Translations under genes and position numbers: made by a program
Notes under the pieces: model-generated
The model's input: only the letters and a program-made list of their open reading frames with translations
The model's database searches: none
What the model was told of the DNA's origin: nothing
Part shown: one piece after another, positions 7,395 to 16,264 of the stretch
Numbering within the stretch: position 1 is the first letter of the stretch
Layout of the letters: each line of letters starts with the position of its first letter
Assembly (NCBI GenBank): GCA_007571305.1
Contig: RKRR01000123.1
Location: forward strand, 1-64,000
Length of the DNA: 64,000 bases
Source of the DNA: Candidatus Poribacteria bacterium
GTDB taxonomy: Bacteria > Poribacteria > WGA-4E > WGA-3G
Direction: 5' to 3'

Positions 7395-8743
7395 TGTCCA
7401 AGCCCCGGTGCAGTAAGGACATGCGTTCCGACAGTACCATCGGTGATGTTGAAAATTGAGGGAAACTCGTCCCGCCAACTGTCATTGGCGTTCGGACAAA
7501 ATTGGCGAGCATTGCCTTCAATAGCCGTTACACCGGGAATCCGTGCGGCAAGCCCAGCGGAGTGTAAAAACGATGCCCCTGGACACGTCAGATCTTGTAC
7601 AGCGAGAAACATATCGTATCCTGCGGCGGCGGCACCCATGAGCAACGCCTGAGACTGCCCTTTACACGCCTTAAGTGCAACACCGGAATATCCTTGCTCA
7701 CGCGCTAAAAGAAAGGTCTCAAAATCGGTAAGTGACTCGTCGATGACCACAGGTTTTATCTCGGCGGCTTTGTGCATCTTATTTTCTGGATGCGCCTTCA
7801 GATCCCGATCCGTGGGTTGCTCAATATAGGCGAGACGTTGGAAGGCATTACGATCGGCTTCTTGGATTTGGCTGAGAAATGCTAACAGGTATTCTACATC
7901 TTGACAGGTTTCGTTGAAATCAGCCGAGTAGTGCCAAAGGTCAACACCGCGTTTTGCTTGTGTTTCGGCGGTGACTTTGTCGATTGCGAGGACGCGTGCG
8001 ACATCCCATGCCAGGTCGTCTCCGTTCAGTTTAATTTTCAGATGCGTCAGCCCATCGGCAACAATCCATTCAGAGAGCGTTTCTGGAAGACCGTCATTGA
8101 GACGTTCTGGGATATCCGCGTCGGTGAGCGGATCCAGGGCACCAACGAGATGATAAAGCGGCATATTCGCCTTCGGTTGACGCGCGGTATATTGGTCGAG
8201 ATATTTGCCGGTAAACCGTTCGTTCAAAAAATGGGACAGATCCACTTCAATAAAGTCTGAGCCTAATCCATCGTAACTATTGATCCCGTTCGCTTTGCCG
8301 AAGGCATCGTGGATTGCGGCATCAATCGGACTTGTCGTGACCACGGTGCAGAGTTTCGGCATCGGCGACGCGAGTGACATATTATGAGACAAATCATCGG
8401 CGATTTTTAAAAATTCTGGCTCCAGTACTTCAGAAAGTTCAAGCGGGTGTGCACAGAGTGTGCAATGCCGTGTTATCGCTACCGCCAATTCGGCAAGTTT
8501 TTTCATTGCGGCAAGACTCTGGTCAAAAGGCGCGTAGCGTGGTGGAAACGCCCAAACATTACCGAGCGGCATAGAGCCTTTTCCTTCTGCCTCTTTGCCA
8601 TCGCGCGTTTGGACCTGCACTCGTACGTTAAAGAGGACGCAGTGATCCGTCGGCACGCCGCCGAACTTGAGCGGCGTGCGGTATTGGTGCTCTTCAAAGT
8701 CGTAATGAACGTCAAGGATACGGATGTCTGTCGGTTTTGACAT
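7382..8743 (-). CDS. enolase-superfamily (mandelate racemase/MLE-like) enzyme
   Basis: 453 residues. The C-terminal barrel shows the enolase-superfamily pattern: a LKIKLNG strand with paired lysines, YIEQPT with the metal-binding Glu, VVIDESLTDFE, and the ALKACKGQSQA strand. An N-terminal capping domain precedes it. Enzymes of this type abstract a proton alpha to a carboxylate in sugar-acid or amino-acid derivatives; the substrate cannot be predicted here. Longer than the usual 360-400 residues because of an N-terminal extension with a WAFPPRYAPFDQS region. The last codons and stop come from a dispersed repeat (7311-7394), so the original C-terminus may have been altered. Monocistronic, minus strand. 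Confidence 0.85.
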   Translation of the reverse strand: MSKPTDIRILDVHYDFEEHQYRTPLKFGGVPTDHCVLFNVRVQVQTRDGKEAEGKGSMPLGNVWAFPPRYAPFDQSLAAMKKLAELAVAITRHCTLCAHPLELSEVLEPEFLKIADDLSHNMSLASPMPKLCTVVTTSPIDAAIHDAFGKANGINSYDGLGSDFIEVDLSHFLNERFTGKYLDQYTARQPKANMPLYHLVGALDPLTDADIPERLNDGLPETLSEWIVADGLTHLKIKLNGDDLAWDVARVLAIDKVTAETQAKRGVDLWHYSADFNETCQDVEYLLAFLSQIQEADRNAFQRLAYIEQPTDRDLKAHPENKMHKAAEIKPVVIDESLTDFETFLLAREQGYSGVALKACKGQSQALLMGAAAAGYDMFLAVQDLTCPGASFLHSAGLAARIPGVTAIEGNARQFCPNANDSWRDEFPSIFNITDGTVGTHVLTAPGLGHFFS

Positions 8744-8881
8744 GGTTTCCTCTTTTTAATTGTTCCTTGTTTTTAATTCTACCTCGCGGAGTCGTCAGTT
8801 GAACTTCGAGATTGACGGATTTCCTTTTCATTGATCCGTTTGTGCGGTTGTTGCAGGCTATTGTCTTAGTAAAGATAACAC

Positions 8882-8994
8882 AAAACCCGTAGCCCGTAAT
8901 GGAATAGAGGAGTTTTGCGTGGGCGTTTCTTCGGATTTAAGGGATGCCCGTCCAAGATTCAAATTCCCGTCGTTTTTCCGCAAGGAATAATTAA
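8882..8994 (+). repeat. start-site repeat, full-length copy in the spacer before the SHMT-like gene
   Basis: ACCCGTAGCCCGTAATGGAA at the left and CCGCAAGGAATAATTAAG at the right. Here the right end is not adjacent to a start codon; the next gene (9076) has its own TGGAGG site. Nothing else was recognised in the 8744-9075 spacer. Confidence 0.7.
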
Positions 8995-9075
8995 GAATCA
9001 TAGTAACCGATTTCCTATGGCCCGTCAAGCAATTTCTCTGCTCCTTACACTGAAACCAAATGGAGGTTTTTGTAA

Positions 9076-10314
9076 ATGACACAGAACACAAAAGTCCAAA
9101 AACTCACTTCACTTCTCGATAAACATCAAGCATATCGGGATACCTGTCTCAATCTTATCGCTTCGGAGAACACGCCTTCACCATTGGTAGAGGGACTTTT
9201 TGACGAACGGTTAGCACGGCGGTATGGGAATTATTCTGGCGTTGACATCTATCAAAGGAATTACAAAGGCAATCGCTACATCGCCGAGATAGAAGGATAC
9301 ACACAGGAGTTAGCAAAAGAGTTGTTCGACGCGGGGCATGTAGATTTCCGTCCATTATCAGGGAACATCGCAGGGATTGCGACGACATTTGCATTAGCAA
9401 AGCCGGGTGATACAGCATTAGAGGTTCATAACGGACACCACTATGCCCAAAAATTGCTGTCCTCACCACTGAAGATAGAACTACAATCAATTCCGATTCC
9501 GTGGGATGGACACCGTTCAAATATCGACCTCGAAGCAACGCTTGAACTGATTGCAAAACACGAACCCAGAATCGTCAACATCGGTTCCGGTGTGTTTCTC
9601 TTTCCGCAACCCGTACGGGAGTTGAAAAATGCGATGCGTCAAGCGAATCCAGACTCTTACCTCATCTACGATGCCTCACATGTCATCGGGCTTATCGCTG
9701 GCGGACGGTTTCAATCGCCCTTTGATGAAGGGGCGGATGTCATCATTTCCAGCACACATAAGACACTTGCGGGACCGCAAGGCGGAATGGTTCTAACGAA
9801 CGATGCATCCATTGCCGATCGAGTCGCGAAAGGTGTCTATCCCTTGCTGATGAGCAATCACCACCTCAATCGGCTTCCAGCATTGGCAGGGACGTTTATG
9901 GAGTGGATGGAATGCGGTGCGGCACAAGCAGATGCGATTGTTACGAATGCGAAAGCACTCGGACAGGCGTTAGCGGAACGCGGTGTTCCGATCCTCGGTG
10001 CCGAACTCGGCTTCACAGAATCGCATACCTTGATACTGATTGTGGATGCGTATGGGGAAGGTGGAACGCTCGCAAATCATCTGGAAGCGTGTCATATTAT
10101 CGTGGGTGCTGCGGGATTGTCGCCTGAAGTCGGCACATCTGGATTGCGTATGGGCGTTCAAGAGGTTACAAGGTGGGGCATGACCCCGACGGATGCTCCA
10201 GACATCGCCGAGTGTATTGTCTCAGCTCTCTCTGGTGGGACACCTGAAGTACTCAAGCCGCAGGTCGCAAAGGTGGCGCGTCGGTTTAATAATATCCAGT
10301 TCACCGTCGAGTAA
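9076..10314 (+). CDS. serine hydroxymethyltransferase-like PLP enzyme
   Basis: 412 residues of the SHMT fold (aspartate aminotransferase type I). N-terminal LNLIASENTPSP matches the SHMT start motif, followed by RYGNYSGVDIYQRNYKGNRYIAEIE, a PLP loop region RPLSGNIAGIATTFAL, the YDASHVIGLIAG Asp/His segment and the Schiff-base lysine in SSTHKTLAGPQGG (about residue 230). SHMT transfers the serine hydroxymethyl group to tetrahydrofolate. The sequence diverges from canonical GlyA in several stretches, so a related activity such as aldol cleavage of beta-hydroxy amino acids is possible. The start follows TGGAGG. Monocistronic. Confidence 0.85.
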   Translation: MTQNTKVQKLTSLLDKHQAYRDTCLNLIASENTPSPLVEGLFDERLARRYGNYSGVDIYQRNYKGNRYIAEIEGYTQELAKELFDAGHVDFRPLSGNIAGIATTFALAKPGDTALEVHNGHHYAQKLLSSPLKIELQSIPIPWDGHRSNIDLEATLELIAKHEPRIVNIGSGVFLFPQPVRELKNAMRQANPDSYLIYDASHVIGLIAGGRFQSPFDEGADVIISSTHKTLAGPQGGMVLTNDASIADRVAKGVYPLLMSNHHLNRLPALAGTFMEWMECGAAQADAIVTNAKALGQALAERGVPILGAELGFTESHTLILIVDAYGEGGTLANHLEACHIIVGAAGLSPEVGTSGLRMGVQEVTRWGMTPTDAPDIAECIVSALSGGTPEVLKPQVAKVARRFNNIQFTVE

Positions 10315-10330
10315 AAAGAGAAGCATATAG

Positions 10331-10452
10331 ATAGGACTTACACCTGCTGCTCTTTTGTAGCATAACCTGTTAGGGTGTGCAACGAGAACGCTTATGTCTT
10401 TTGGGTTCTTCCTCTCACAAAGCGTCAGATGGTCAAAATTGCCTAAGTCCTG
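10331..10452 (+). repeat. MITE-like element with AGGACTTA terminal inverted repeats
   Basis: AGGACTTA at about 10331-10338 and TAAGTCCT at about 10445-10452 are inverted repeats flanking about 105 bp that contain CTGCTCTTTTGTAGCATAACC and TGTTAGGGTGTGC. A reversed partial copy with the same TAAGTCCT end lies at 39985-40042. Confidence 0.7.
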
Positions 10453-10500
10453 ATAGGCAAAGTAGAACTTGCCCCTACTTCACCTTGCCAATATATTATA

Positions 10501-10652
10501 ATCCAACTTGCTACCTATATGATTTCAGATACATGAACACCCTTTTTCACCAAGACTTCTTCATCTTTGCGAAAAATTGGGCGTGTCCGTGTGATTTTCG
10601 GCGCGAAGATGCACAACCTAACAGGTTATGCTACAACGTAGCAACTTAGGTC
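10501..10652 (+). repeat. MITE-like element, CCAAGTTGCTAC family, copy 1
   Basis: ATCCAACTTGCTAC at the left, GTAGCAACTTAGGT at the right (inverted). The interior carries CCTTTTTCACCAAGACTTC, GCGAAAAATTGGGCGTG and GCACAACCTAACAGGTTATG. A close full copy is at 22342-22500. With the preceding element it fills the 10315-10777 spacer up to the promoter. Confidence 0.75.
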
Positions 10653-10700
10653 ATTATACCGAGGTGTGCGTCCTTTGGTATAAATGTTTTATTTTTTTAC

Positions 10701-10730
10701 TTTACACTTAATAACTTTATATGATATAAT
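10701..10730 (+). promoter_or_regulatory. sigma70-type promoter of the ankyrin gene
   Basis: TTTACA at 10701-10706 and TATAAT at 10725-10730, spacer 18. It lies about 50 bases upstream of the ATG at 10778 and just after two MITE-like repeats. Confidence 0.6.
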
Positions 10731-10777
10731 ATTCAAATCATAATTAAGCAAAACACGTGCAGAAAAAGGATATACGC

Positions 10778-12055
10778 ATGAATAACAAACAACTATTTAT
10801 CACAGCGGTACAGGAGGGCGACATAGATACAGTCCAGCATCTATTGAGGACTGATGAAACACTCGTCGCACACATTGACGCGCCGTGGTTCAGTTTCGAT
10901 GCCCCTGCGATTGTGTTTGCCGCTGCGTCCGGTAACCTCGAACTCATTAAGGTTCTGCTTGATGCTGGCGCGGATATTGATGTCAAGAGCAGTTGGTGGG
11001 CAGGTGGAACCTCGGCGTTGCACCATGCTGCTGGTTCCATGCTGAACTATGACAAGGAACTCGCTGAGTATCTGATTGAACGAGGCGCGACCATCGACGC
11101 TCACGCCGCCGCGGGGCTGGACATGTTTGAAAAACTTGATGAATTGATTCGCGATGCCCCGGAAGTCGTCACCACATTGGGGAGTGATGGCATGTCTCCA
11201 CTCCATTTCGCTGCGACACCCCGAATTGCTGAGCTCTTGCTCACACACGGCGCGGATATAAATCTACGAGACCGAGATCATAACGGTACGCCAGCACAAT
11301 GGACGATGGGAAGACGACCTGAGGTGTGTCGTTATCTCCTTGAACGGGGTGCAGAGGCGGATGTTGTCCTCTATTGTGTGATGGGTGACGTTGAGCGGGC
11401 AAAGGCGGAATTCCAAAAGAATCCAGAACTCCTTAAGCTCCGAATTAATGTGAAATCCCCTAAAGGCTATGTTGTACCAACGTTGAAATCACCGGATTTT
11501 AACGACCAACAAACGGATGAGGTCCCCGGTGGACATGTCTATGCCTATCAGGTCGGACCTACTATGCCACTGCTTGAGGTGGCACTTCAATCCCAACAAC
11601 CAGCAATTGTCGATCTGCTCATTGACGCAGGTTATGAAATTAACTTTCGAGATTGGTATGTGCTTGTTGGGCAGGGACCTCAGCGGTTTGATGCATTGCT
11701 GAAAAATTTTCTTGCCAAAGGACTGGACATCAATGCCCGTCTGAAGCATCGACACGGAATGTGGACACCTCTACATTGGGTGGCTCAACGCGGACTAACC
11801 CAGGGTGTTCTATATCTGTTAGAGAATGGTGCGGAGCCGAATATAACCGATGACAAAGGACGGACCCCGATGCATATCATCGCGCAAAAAGGAGTCGGGA
11901 AAAATCAGGTGCGGTTGCTCATAGACCACGGCGGCGATGTTAACATCCGCGATGTGGACGGCAAAACGCCGCTCGACTACGCGCAAAAAGCCAAGAGAAA
12001 ATCTGTTAAAAATTTCCTCGCGGAATATACAAGCCAGAGACCGAAAAGTGTTTAA
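10778..12055 (+). CDS. ankyrin-repeat protein
   Basis: 425 residues with no signal peptide. Ankyrin repeats run along nearly the whole chain, for example NLELIKVLLDAGADIDVKS, KELAEYLIERGATIDAHA, GMSPLHFAATPRIAELLLTH, QQPAIVDLLIDAGYEINFRD, WTPLHWVAQRGLTQGVLYLL, GRTPMHIIAQKG and QVRLLIDHGGDVNIRDVDG. It probably mediates protein-protein contacts; the partner is unknown. The chosen ATG at 10778 follows AAAAAGGA; a GTG at 10757 in the same frame lacks a good ribosome binding site. It has its own promoter and is followed by an AT-rich spacer. Confidence 0.88.
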   Translation: MNNKQLFITAVQEGDIDTVQHLLRTDETLVAHIDAPWFSFDAPAIVFAAASGNLELIKVLLDAGADIDVKSSWWAGGTSALHHAAGSMLNYDKELAEYLIERGATIDAHAAAGLDMFEKLDELIRDAPEVVTTLGSDGMSPLHFAATPRIAELLLTHGADINLRDRDHNGTPAQWTMGRRPEVCRYLLERGAEADVVLYCVMGDVERAKAEFQKNPELLKLRINVKSPKGYVVPTLKSPDFNDQQTDEVPGGHVYAYQVGPTMPLLEVALQSQQPAIVDLLIDAGYEINFRDWYVLVGQGPQRFDALLKNFLAKGLDINARLKHRHGMWTPLHWVAQRGLTQGVLYLLENGAEPNITDDKGRTPMHIIAQKGVGKNQVRLLIDHGGDVNIRDVDGKTPLDYAQKAKRKSVKNFLAEYTSQRPKSV

Positions 12056-12221
12056 TTTCGCCAAAATATTTTGTAACACTTGTCCATTTTTTAGCGTGTA
12101 TTTCATTGAAAATATCTCCTAAAAATCTGCTTTTTAGACAACAAAAATTGGGAATCGGAACTCAGTAAGTTGGCATTGTAGATTTTACTCTCATTTATTT
12201 CTGCATATTTTGATTTCCCCA

Positions 12222-12250
12222 TTGACATTTTACAGTTATTATGGTATAAT
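12222..12250 (+). promoter_or_regulatory. consensus sigma70-type promoter of the Rieske gene pair
   Basis: TTGACA at 12222-12227, TATAAT at 12245-12250, spacer 17: a perfect consensus match. The leader to the ATG at 12335 is about 80 nt. The rest of the 12056-12334 spacer is AT-rich with no gene. Confidence 0.8.
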
Positions 12251-12334
12251 AATTAATATTTGTTAAGATATAATTGGCATTGGTGTCAGTTTTGATTATA
12301 GTGTGCAAAACGCAATTAGGAGGAGCATAAAATC

Positions 12335-14071
12335 ATGGAGCATCAAACGCAACACTGGGTGAAAGTCGCCGAATTGAGTGAGGTACCTGAAGGAAAATCG
12401 AAAGCGGTTCAGATGGAAGAGGGACGTAGCATTGCCCTCTTCAATGTTGATGGCCGGATTTACGCAACGGATAACCAGTGTCCGCACATGGGCTATCCAC
12501 TCACACGAGGAACAGTCCGCAATGGCATCTTAACATGTGATTGGCACCGTCGCAGTTTTGATTTGGAAGGCGGCGGGTGTTTCCATGTTGAGTGCGATGA
12601 CTTGCGCACCTTTCCGGTTGATGTCCGCGGTAGCGAGATTTGGATAGAACCAGGAGATTTGACGTATCGGCGCGGCGAAGAACATAAACAATTGCTCAGA
12701 GAAGGACTTTTGAGCGAAGATCGCTGGACGATGTCCAAGGCGATTTCACTTCTGTTGAAAGGTGGTGTGCCAGAAGAAGAGGTAATGGGAACAATTCTGG
12801 AACACGTCAGTCGCCACATCGCCAGTTCCCACGGGGCAGAAGGCGGTAGTGATGTCTCTCGACTTATCAACGGACTCAGGGTTGGACGCAGATATACAGA
12901 TGCCGATAGACTTATCGCAGTTACGACTTCGGCTTGCTCCGCCGCGGGACCCGCATCGGAACGTCTTGAAGTTGTCCCGTTGCCAGAACCGGTCACGTGG
13001 GAGAAAATAAGTCAATGGGTCCGCAATTTCTCTTATGAAGGGCAATCTGGACGGATCGAACGATGCTTATTTACGGCATATCATAAGGGTGACGCAGAAA
13101 AGTTGCGTCCATTGCTTTTTGAGTGTGCTGTTGAACCCCATTTTATTGATCTGTCTCATATTCCGCTCTATGTGAGTTATCTCTCGGAAGTTATCGATGA
13201 ATTCGGGTGGGAACGTGCTTCGGAACTCGTATTCTATCTCGGTGCCCAACTCATTGGACATCGACCTGAAGAGCCGGAACGCTACCGTAGAGACGCAATT
13301 CAACTGATGCGTCAGATACTTCCTACCCTTGAAAGTGCTGACTTAGAACAAACCGATGAATTTGACGAAGATGCTTTCGTTGAAGCACTCACAAGCGTCA
13401 ATCTTCAGCGATCGTTTGAGGCAGTGCAAACAGTCTTGACTGATGGTATAAAGTTAGAAAGGCTCATTACAACGCTTGTCCTCCTCGCTGCGGATAGGAT
13501 GGCGCACACACCCGTGAATGTAGATGCCGGTTGGGAGAACTTAACAACGGAGCTCAACCTCGCCGCATCTTTACGGAGTGCGCAACAGGTTGGTGGAAAC
13601 AAGGTTGCCGCAAAGGGGATTTTCCACGTTGCATGGCAAATCTTCGCCGATCGCTGGATAAACATTCCCTCACGCCCTCTCAGTCAATCGCTGAGTAAAG
13701 AAAAATTGGATGTCGCAAATGAGGCAGAGGGAATCAAGCATATTGTTGATGCTATCGAGACACTCAATGTCCAAGAGGTCGGAACACGAGTCCTTGGTTA
13801 TCTAAACGCTGGTTACTGTCCGGAGCGATTGATTGAACAGATCGGACACACAGCACTTTGGGATGATACGGGGAATCAAGTCCTCCCGACACTGCGTACT
13901 GTGTTCGAAGAATGGAAGCGCGCAGAAGGGCATCCCGCACAGCCCCAATTGTTGGTCGGATTGGCTCGTTACGTCACAGACATACGATCAAACACGGACA
14001 ACAAATCTGCTGCTACCACTGCAATGCGGTTTGCAGAAGGTAGAACAACAATCGAGGTCTTTGAAGAGTAA
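12335..14071 (+). CDS. Rieske [2Fe-2S] domain protein with large C-terminal helical domain (paralog 1)
   Basis: 578 residues. Residues about 8-110 form a Rieske domain: CPHMG and CDWH give the Cys-x-His ... Cys-x-x-His cluster ligands (NQCPHMGYPLTRG and ILTCDWHRRSF), typical of small ferredoxin-like Rieske proteins. The remaining 460 residues are predicted helical and match no family I recognise; conserved stretches shared with the next gene include DRMAHTPVN and KVAAKGIFHVAWQIF. The ATG follows AGGAGGAG. It is transcribed from a consensus promoter and followed by a close paralog 410 bases downstream. Probably an electron-transfer module fused to a catalytic or scaffold domain; function unknown. 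Confidence 0.85.
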   Translation: MEHQTQHWVKVAELSEVPEGKSKAVQMEEGRSIALFNVDGRIYATDNQCPHMGYPLTRGTVRNGILTCDWHRRSFDLEGGGCFHVECDDLRTFPVDVRGSEIWIEPGDLTYRRGEEHKQLLREGLLSEDRWTMSKAISLLLKGGVPEEEVMGTILEHVSRHIASSHGAEGGSDVSRLINGLRVGRRYTDADRLIAVTTSACSAAGPASERLEVVPLPEPVTWEKISQWVRNFSYEGQSGRIERCLFTAYHKGDAEKLRPLLFECAVEPHFIDLSHIPLYVSYLSEVIDEFGWERASELVFYLGAQLIGHRPEEPERYRRDAIQLMRQILPTLESADLEQTDEFDEDAFVEALTSVNLQRSFEAVQTVLTDGIKLERLITTLVLLAADRMAHTPVNVDAGWENLTTELNLAASLRSAQQVGGNKVAAKGIFHVAWQIFADRWINIPSRPLSQSLSKEKLDVANEAEGIKHIVDAIETLNVQEVGTRVLGYLNAGYCPERLIEQIGHTALWDDTGNQVLPTLRTVFEEWKRAEGHPAQPQLLVGLARYVTDIRSNTDNKSAATTAMRFAEGRTTIEVFEE

Positions 14072-14176
14072 TCTCTTATGAATTCAAGGAAGTGTCGTGG
14101 ATGAGGGAAGATCGGCATTCAATAGATGCCGCATTCATACACTTCTTTGCTAATCGAGTGTTAAGGGTATTTGAGC

Positions 14177-14344
14177 ATGCAATATGATGACAATTCACCA
14201 TTCTATAAATTGCTTGCTACGAAGTATAAAAAAGAAGATGAAACTCTTGGTATTGCTATTGTCGAGACGCATCCAGAAGTCGCGAAACTGGAGAGGCAAG
14301 GTCCTGATGAACAAGAACAGCCATTTGTCAAGAGGTGCGATTGA
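14177..14344 (+). CDS. small ORF between the Rieske genes, possibly frameshifted
   Basis: 55 residues (MQYDDNSPFYKLLATKYKKE start) with a plausible acidic, helical composition. A second frame continues from about 14330 to 14378 with RGAIDYLRGIGAAEV, which looks like a natural tail of the same protein, so a one-base frameshift near 14330 may have split a gene of about 67 codons. No strong ribosome binding site. It could be chance. The rest of the 14072-14481 spacer holds nothing recognised. Confidence 0.3.
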   Translation: MQYDDNSPFYKLLATKYKKEDETLGIAIVETHPEVAKLERQGPDEQEQPFVKRCD

Positions 14345-14481
14345 CTATTTGCGCGGAATTGGTGCCGCTGAAGTATAGAATCCGCCTGTGCACTTGACAG
14401 TAGAGCTTCGTCCGATAAGGACAATTGCAGTGATAATCGGGGGCGTGATCGCAGAATCGCGTTCCAGAGGAGAAGTTGACA

Positions 14482-16230
14482 ATGTTAAAAGAGAATTCCA
14501 ATTTCGTCAAAGTTGCTCCGCTCAGTGATGTAGCGGAAGGGAAACCGAGGGCAGTCAGAGTTGAAGGACATAGCATTGCTCTCTTTCAGCACGAAGGTGC
14601 TGTCTACGCGACGGATAACCAATGTCCACACATGGGCTACCCGCTCGTGAGAGGACGCGTCAGGAAGGGCGTTTTATCCTGCGATTGGCACGGCTGGAGT
14701 TACGACATGGAAGGCGGCGGATGCTTCACGGGCGGTTGTGATGACCTCGCCACGTTTCCCGTCGAAGTTCGGAACGGTGATATTTATATAGATGTCGCCA
14801 GCGGCGGAAAGAAACGCGATGATGCCCATTTCCTTCTGTTGAAAGAGGGGTTGCTCTCTACAGACAACTGGACGCTTTCTAAAGCGATTGCCATTATGTT
14901 AGCCAAAGGCGTTTCGGAAGAGGAAACGTTGAAGTTAATGGTGAAGCACATGGGACGACATATCTCTACAGATAGGAACGCGTTCGAGGGTGGTAGAAAA
15001 TTGGCGAGGATGATGAACGGCGTAACGGTCGCGCACATGTACCAACCCGAAGATAGACTCATCCCGTTGATGATGGCTGCGGATGGTGCATCAGGTAGAC
15101 TCGGTGACCGACCTGATCGCCAACCACTCCCACCTCCAGTTGACTGGCAGAAACTGGAAGACTGGATTCGAGTGTTCACTGCCGATAAAGAGTGGGAGGG
15201 TATCGAAAAATGCCTGATTACTGCACGGCGATTAGGAGGGCATGATGAAAAAATCATTCCACTTTTCTTTCAGTGTGCCGTTGAGCCCTTCTTCCTCAAT
15301 CATTACAGAAACCTGATTGATCTCACACACTTGGCTGAATTATTAGAACAATTTGGTTGGGAGTTGGCCGGGGAGTTGGTCTGCAACCTTGGTGCAAAGA
15401 TACTTGGGCAGGGACGAGGTAGACCCGGAGAACTTCACCGTGAAGCTATTGAGAAATTAGAGGAGATTGATCATATCTTTGATGAACTTCCACAGGATGC
15501 ATCAACCGAGAATTCTGTTGCTTACGACGAGGATAAGTTCTCAGCGGCTCTCGTGAGTGGTGATCTCGACGAGGTTTTTGATGCTGTAACGGAAATGCTT
15601 ACGGCGGGGGTTCCAATTAACACACTGGCGACGACTATGGTCATGATGGCAGGAGATAGGATGGCCCGCACACCTGTGAACATGAGTCCCGGTTGGTGGG
15701 ATCTTCAAGATGAGATGGAAATCGCGTCGACGGTGAGAAAGGTACTTCGGTACGGTGGAACCAAGGTTGCTGCCAAGGCACTCTACCACGCTGCATGGCG
15801 ATTCTTCAACAACCGATGGCTTAACATTCGCCACCAATCGCTTACAGCGTCAAGGACATCTACTACACCGGTAGATATTGATGAAAATACGTCACTCTCC
15901 GAAATTTTAGATGGGATTGAATCCGTCCGTATCCAGGAAATTGGACGGCGGACCCGCGAGTATCTCAACTCAGGATGTTCCGCAGAGCGTTTAATGTCCG
16001 AAATAGGATTATGTATCCTCAAAGACGACAACGGAGACGATCTCCTCAGTTCGATTCGCATGGTGTCCGAGGAATGGAAAACATGTGAAGCACATCCTGC
16101 CAGAAATCAGTTGATAGTCGGTTTGGCACGGTGGGCGACGGATATTCGTAGAAATGCTGGAAACGATTCTGCAGTCCAAACTGCACATCGTTTCGCGCGG
16201 GGTGAAACCGCGACGGAGCTCTATGAATAG
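14482..16230 (+). CDS. Rieske [2Fe-2S] domain protein with large C-terminal helical domain (paralog 2)
   Basis: 582 residues, paralog of the gene at 12335. The Rieske ligands are intact (NQCPHMGYPLVRG, LSCDWHGWSYDMEGGGCF). The C-terminal 460 residues align with the neighbour along their length, sharing LLKEGLLS, WTLSKAI, ECAVEP/QCAVEP, DRMARTPVNMSPGW, KVAAKALYHAAW and a common ending (LVGLARWATDIR...TAHRFARGET). The ATG at 14482 has GAGGAG at 14467-14472; a TTG at 14476 lies too close to it. The conserved unassigned domain in both copies suggests a real but undescribed domain. Confidence 0.85.
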   Translation: MLKENSNFVKVAPLSDVAEGKPRAVRVEGHSIALFQHEGAVYATDNQCPHMGYPLVRGRVRKGVLSCDWHGWSYDMEGGGCFTGGCDDLATFPVEVRNGDIYIDVASGGKKRDDAHFLLLKEGLLSTDNWTLSKAIAIMLAKGVSEEETLKLMVKHMGRHISTDRNAFEGGRKLARMMNGVTVAHMYQPEDRLIPLMMAADGASGRLGDRPDRQPLPPPVDWQKLEDWIRVFTADKEWEGIEKCLITARRLGGHDEKIIPLFFQCAVEPFFLNHYRNLIDLTHLAELLEQFGWELAGELVCNLGAKILGQGRGRPGELHREAIEKLEEIDHIFDELPQDASTENSVAYDEDKFSAALVSGDLDEVFDAVTEMLTAGVPINTLATTMVMMAGDRMARTPVNMSPGWWDLQDEMEIASTVRKVLRYGGTKVAAKALYHAAWRFFNNRWLNIRHQSLTASRTSTTPVDIDENTSLSEILDGIESVRIQEIGRRTREYLNSGCSAERLMSEIGLCILKDDNGDDLLSSIRMVSEEWKTCEAHPARNQLIVGLARWATDIRRNAGNDSAVQTAHRFARGETATELYE

Positions 16231-16264
16231 TACCAATTGATTGGTATAATGGGGTGAGGTTTCT

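Noticed and set aside
10377-10649. 90-residue ORF in the spacer
   Set aside because: It lies across two MITE-like repeats and shows no protein-like composition.
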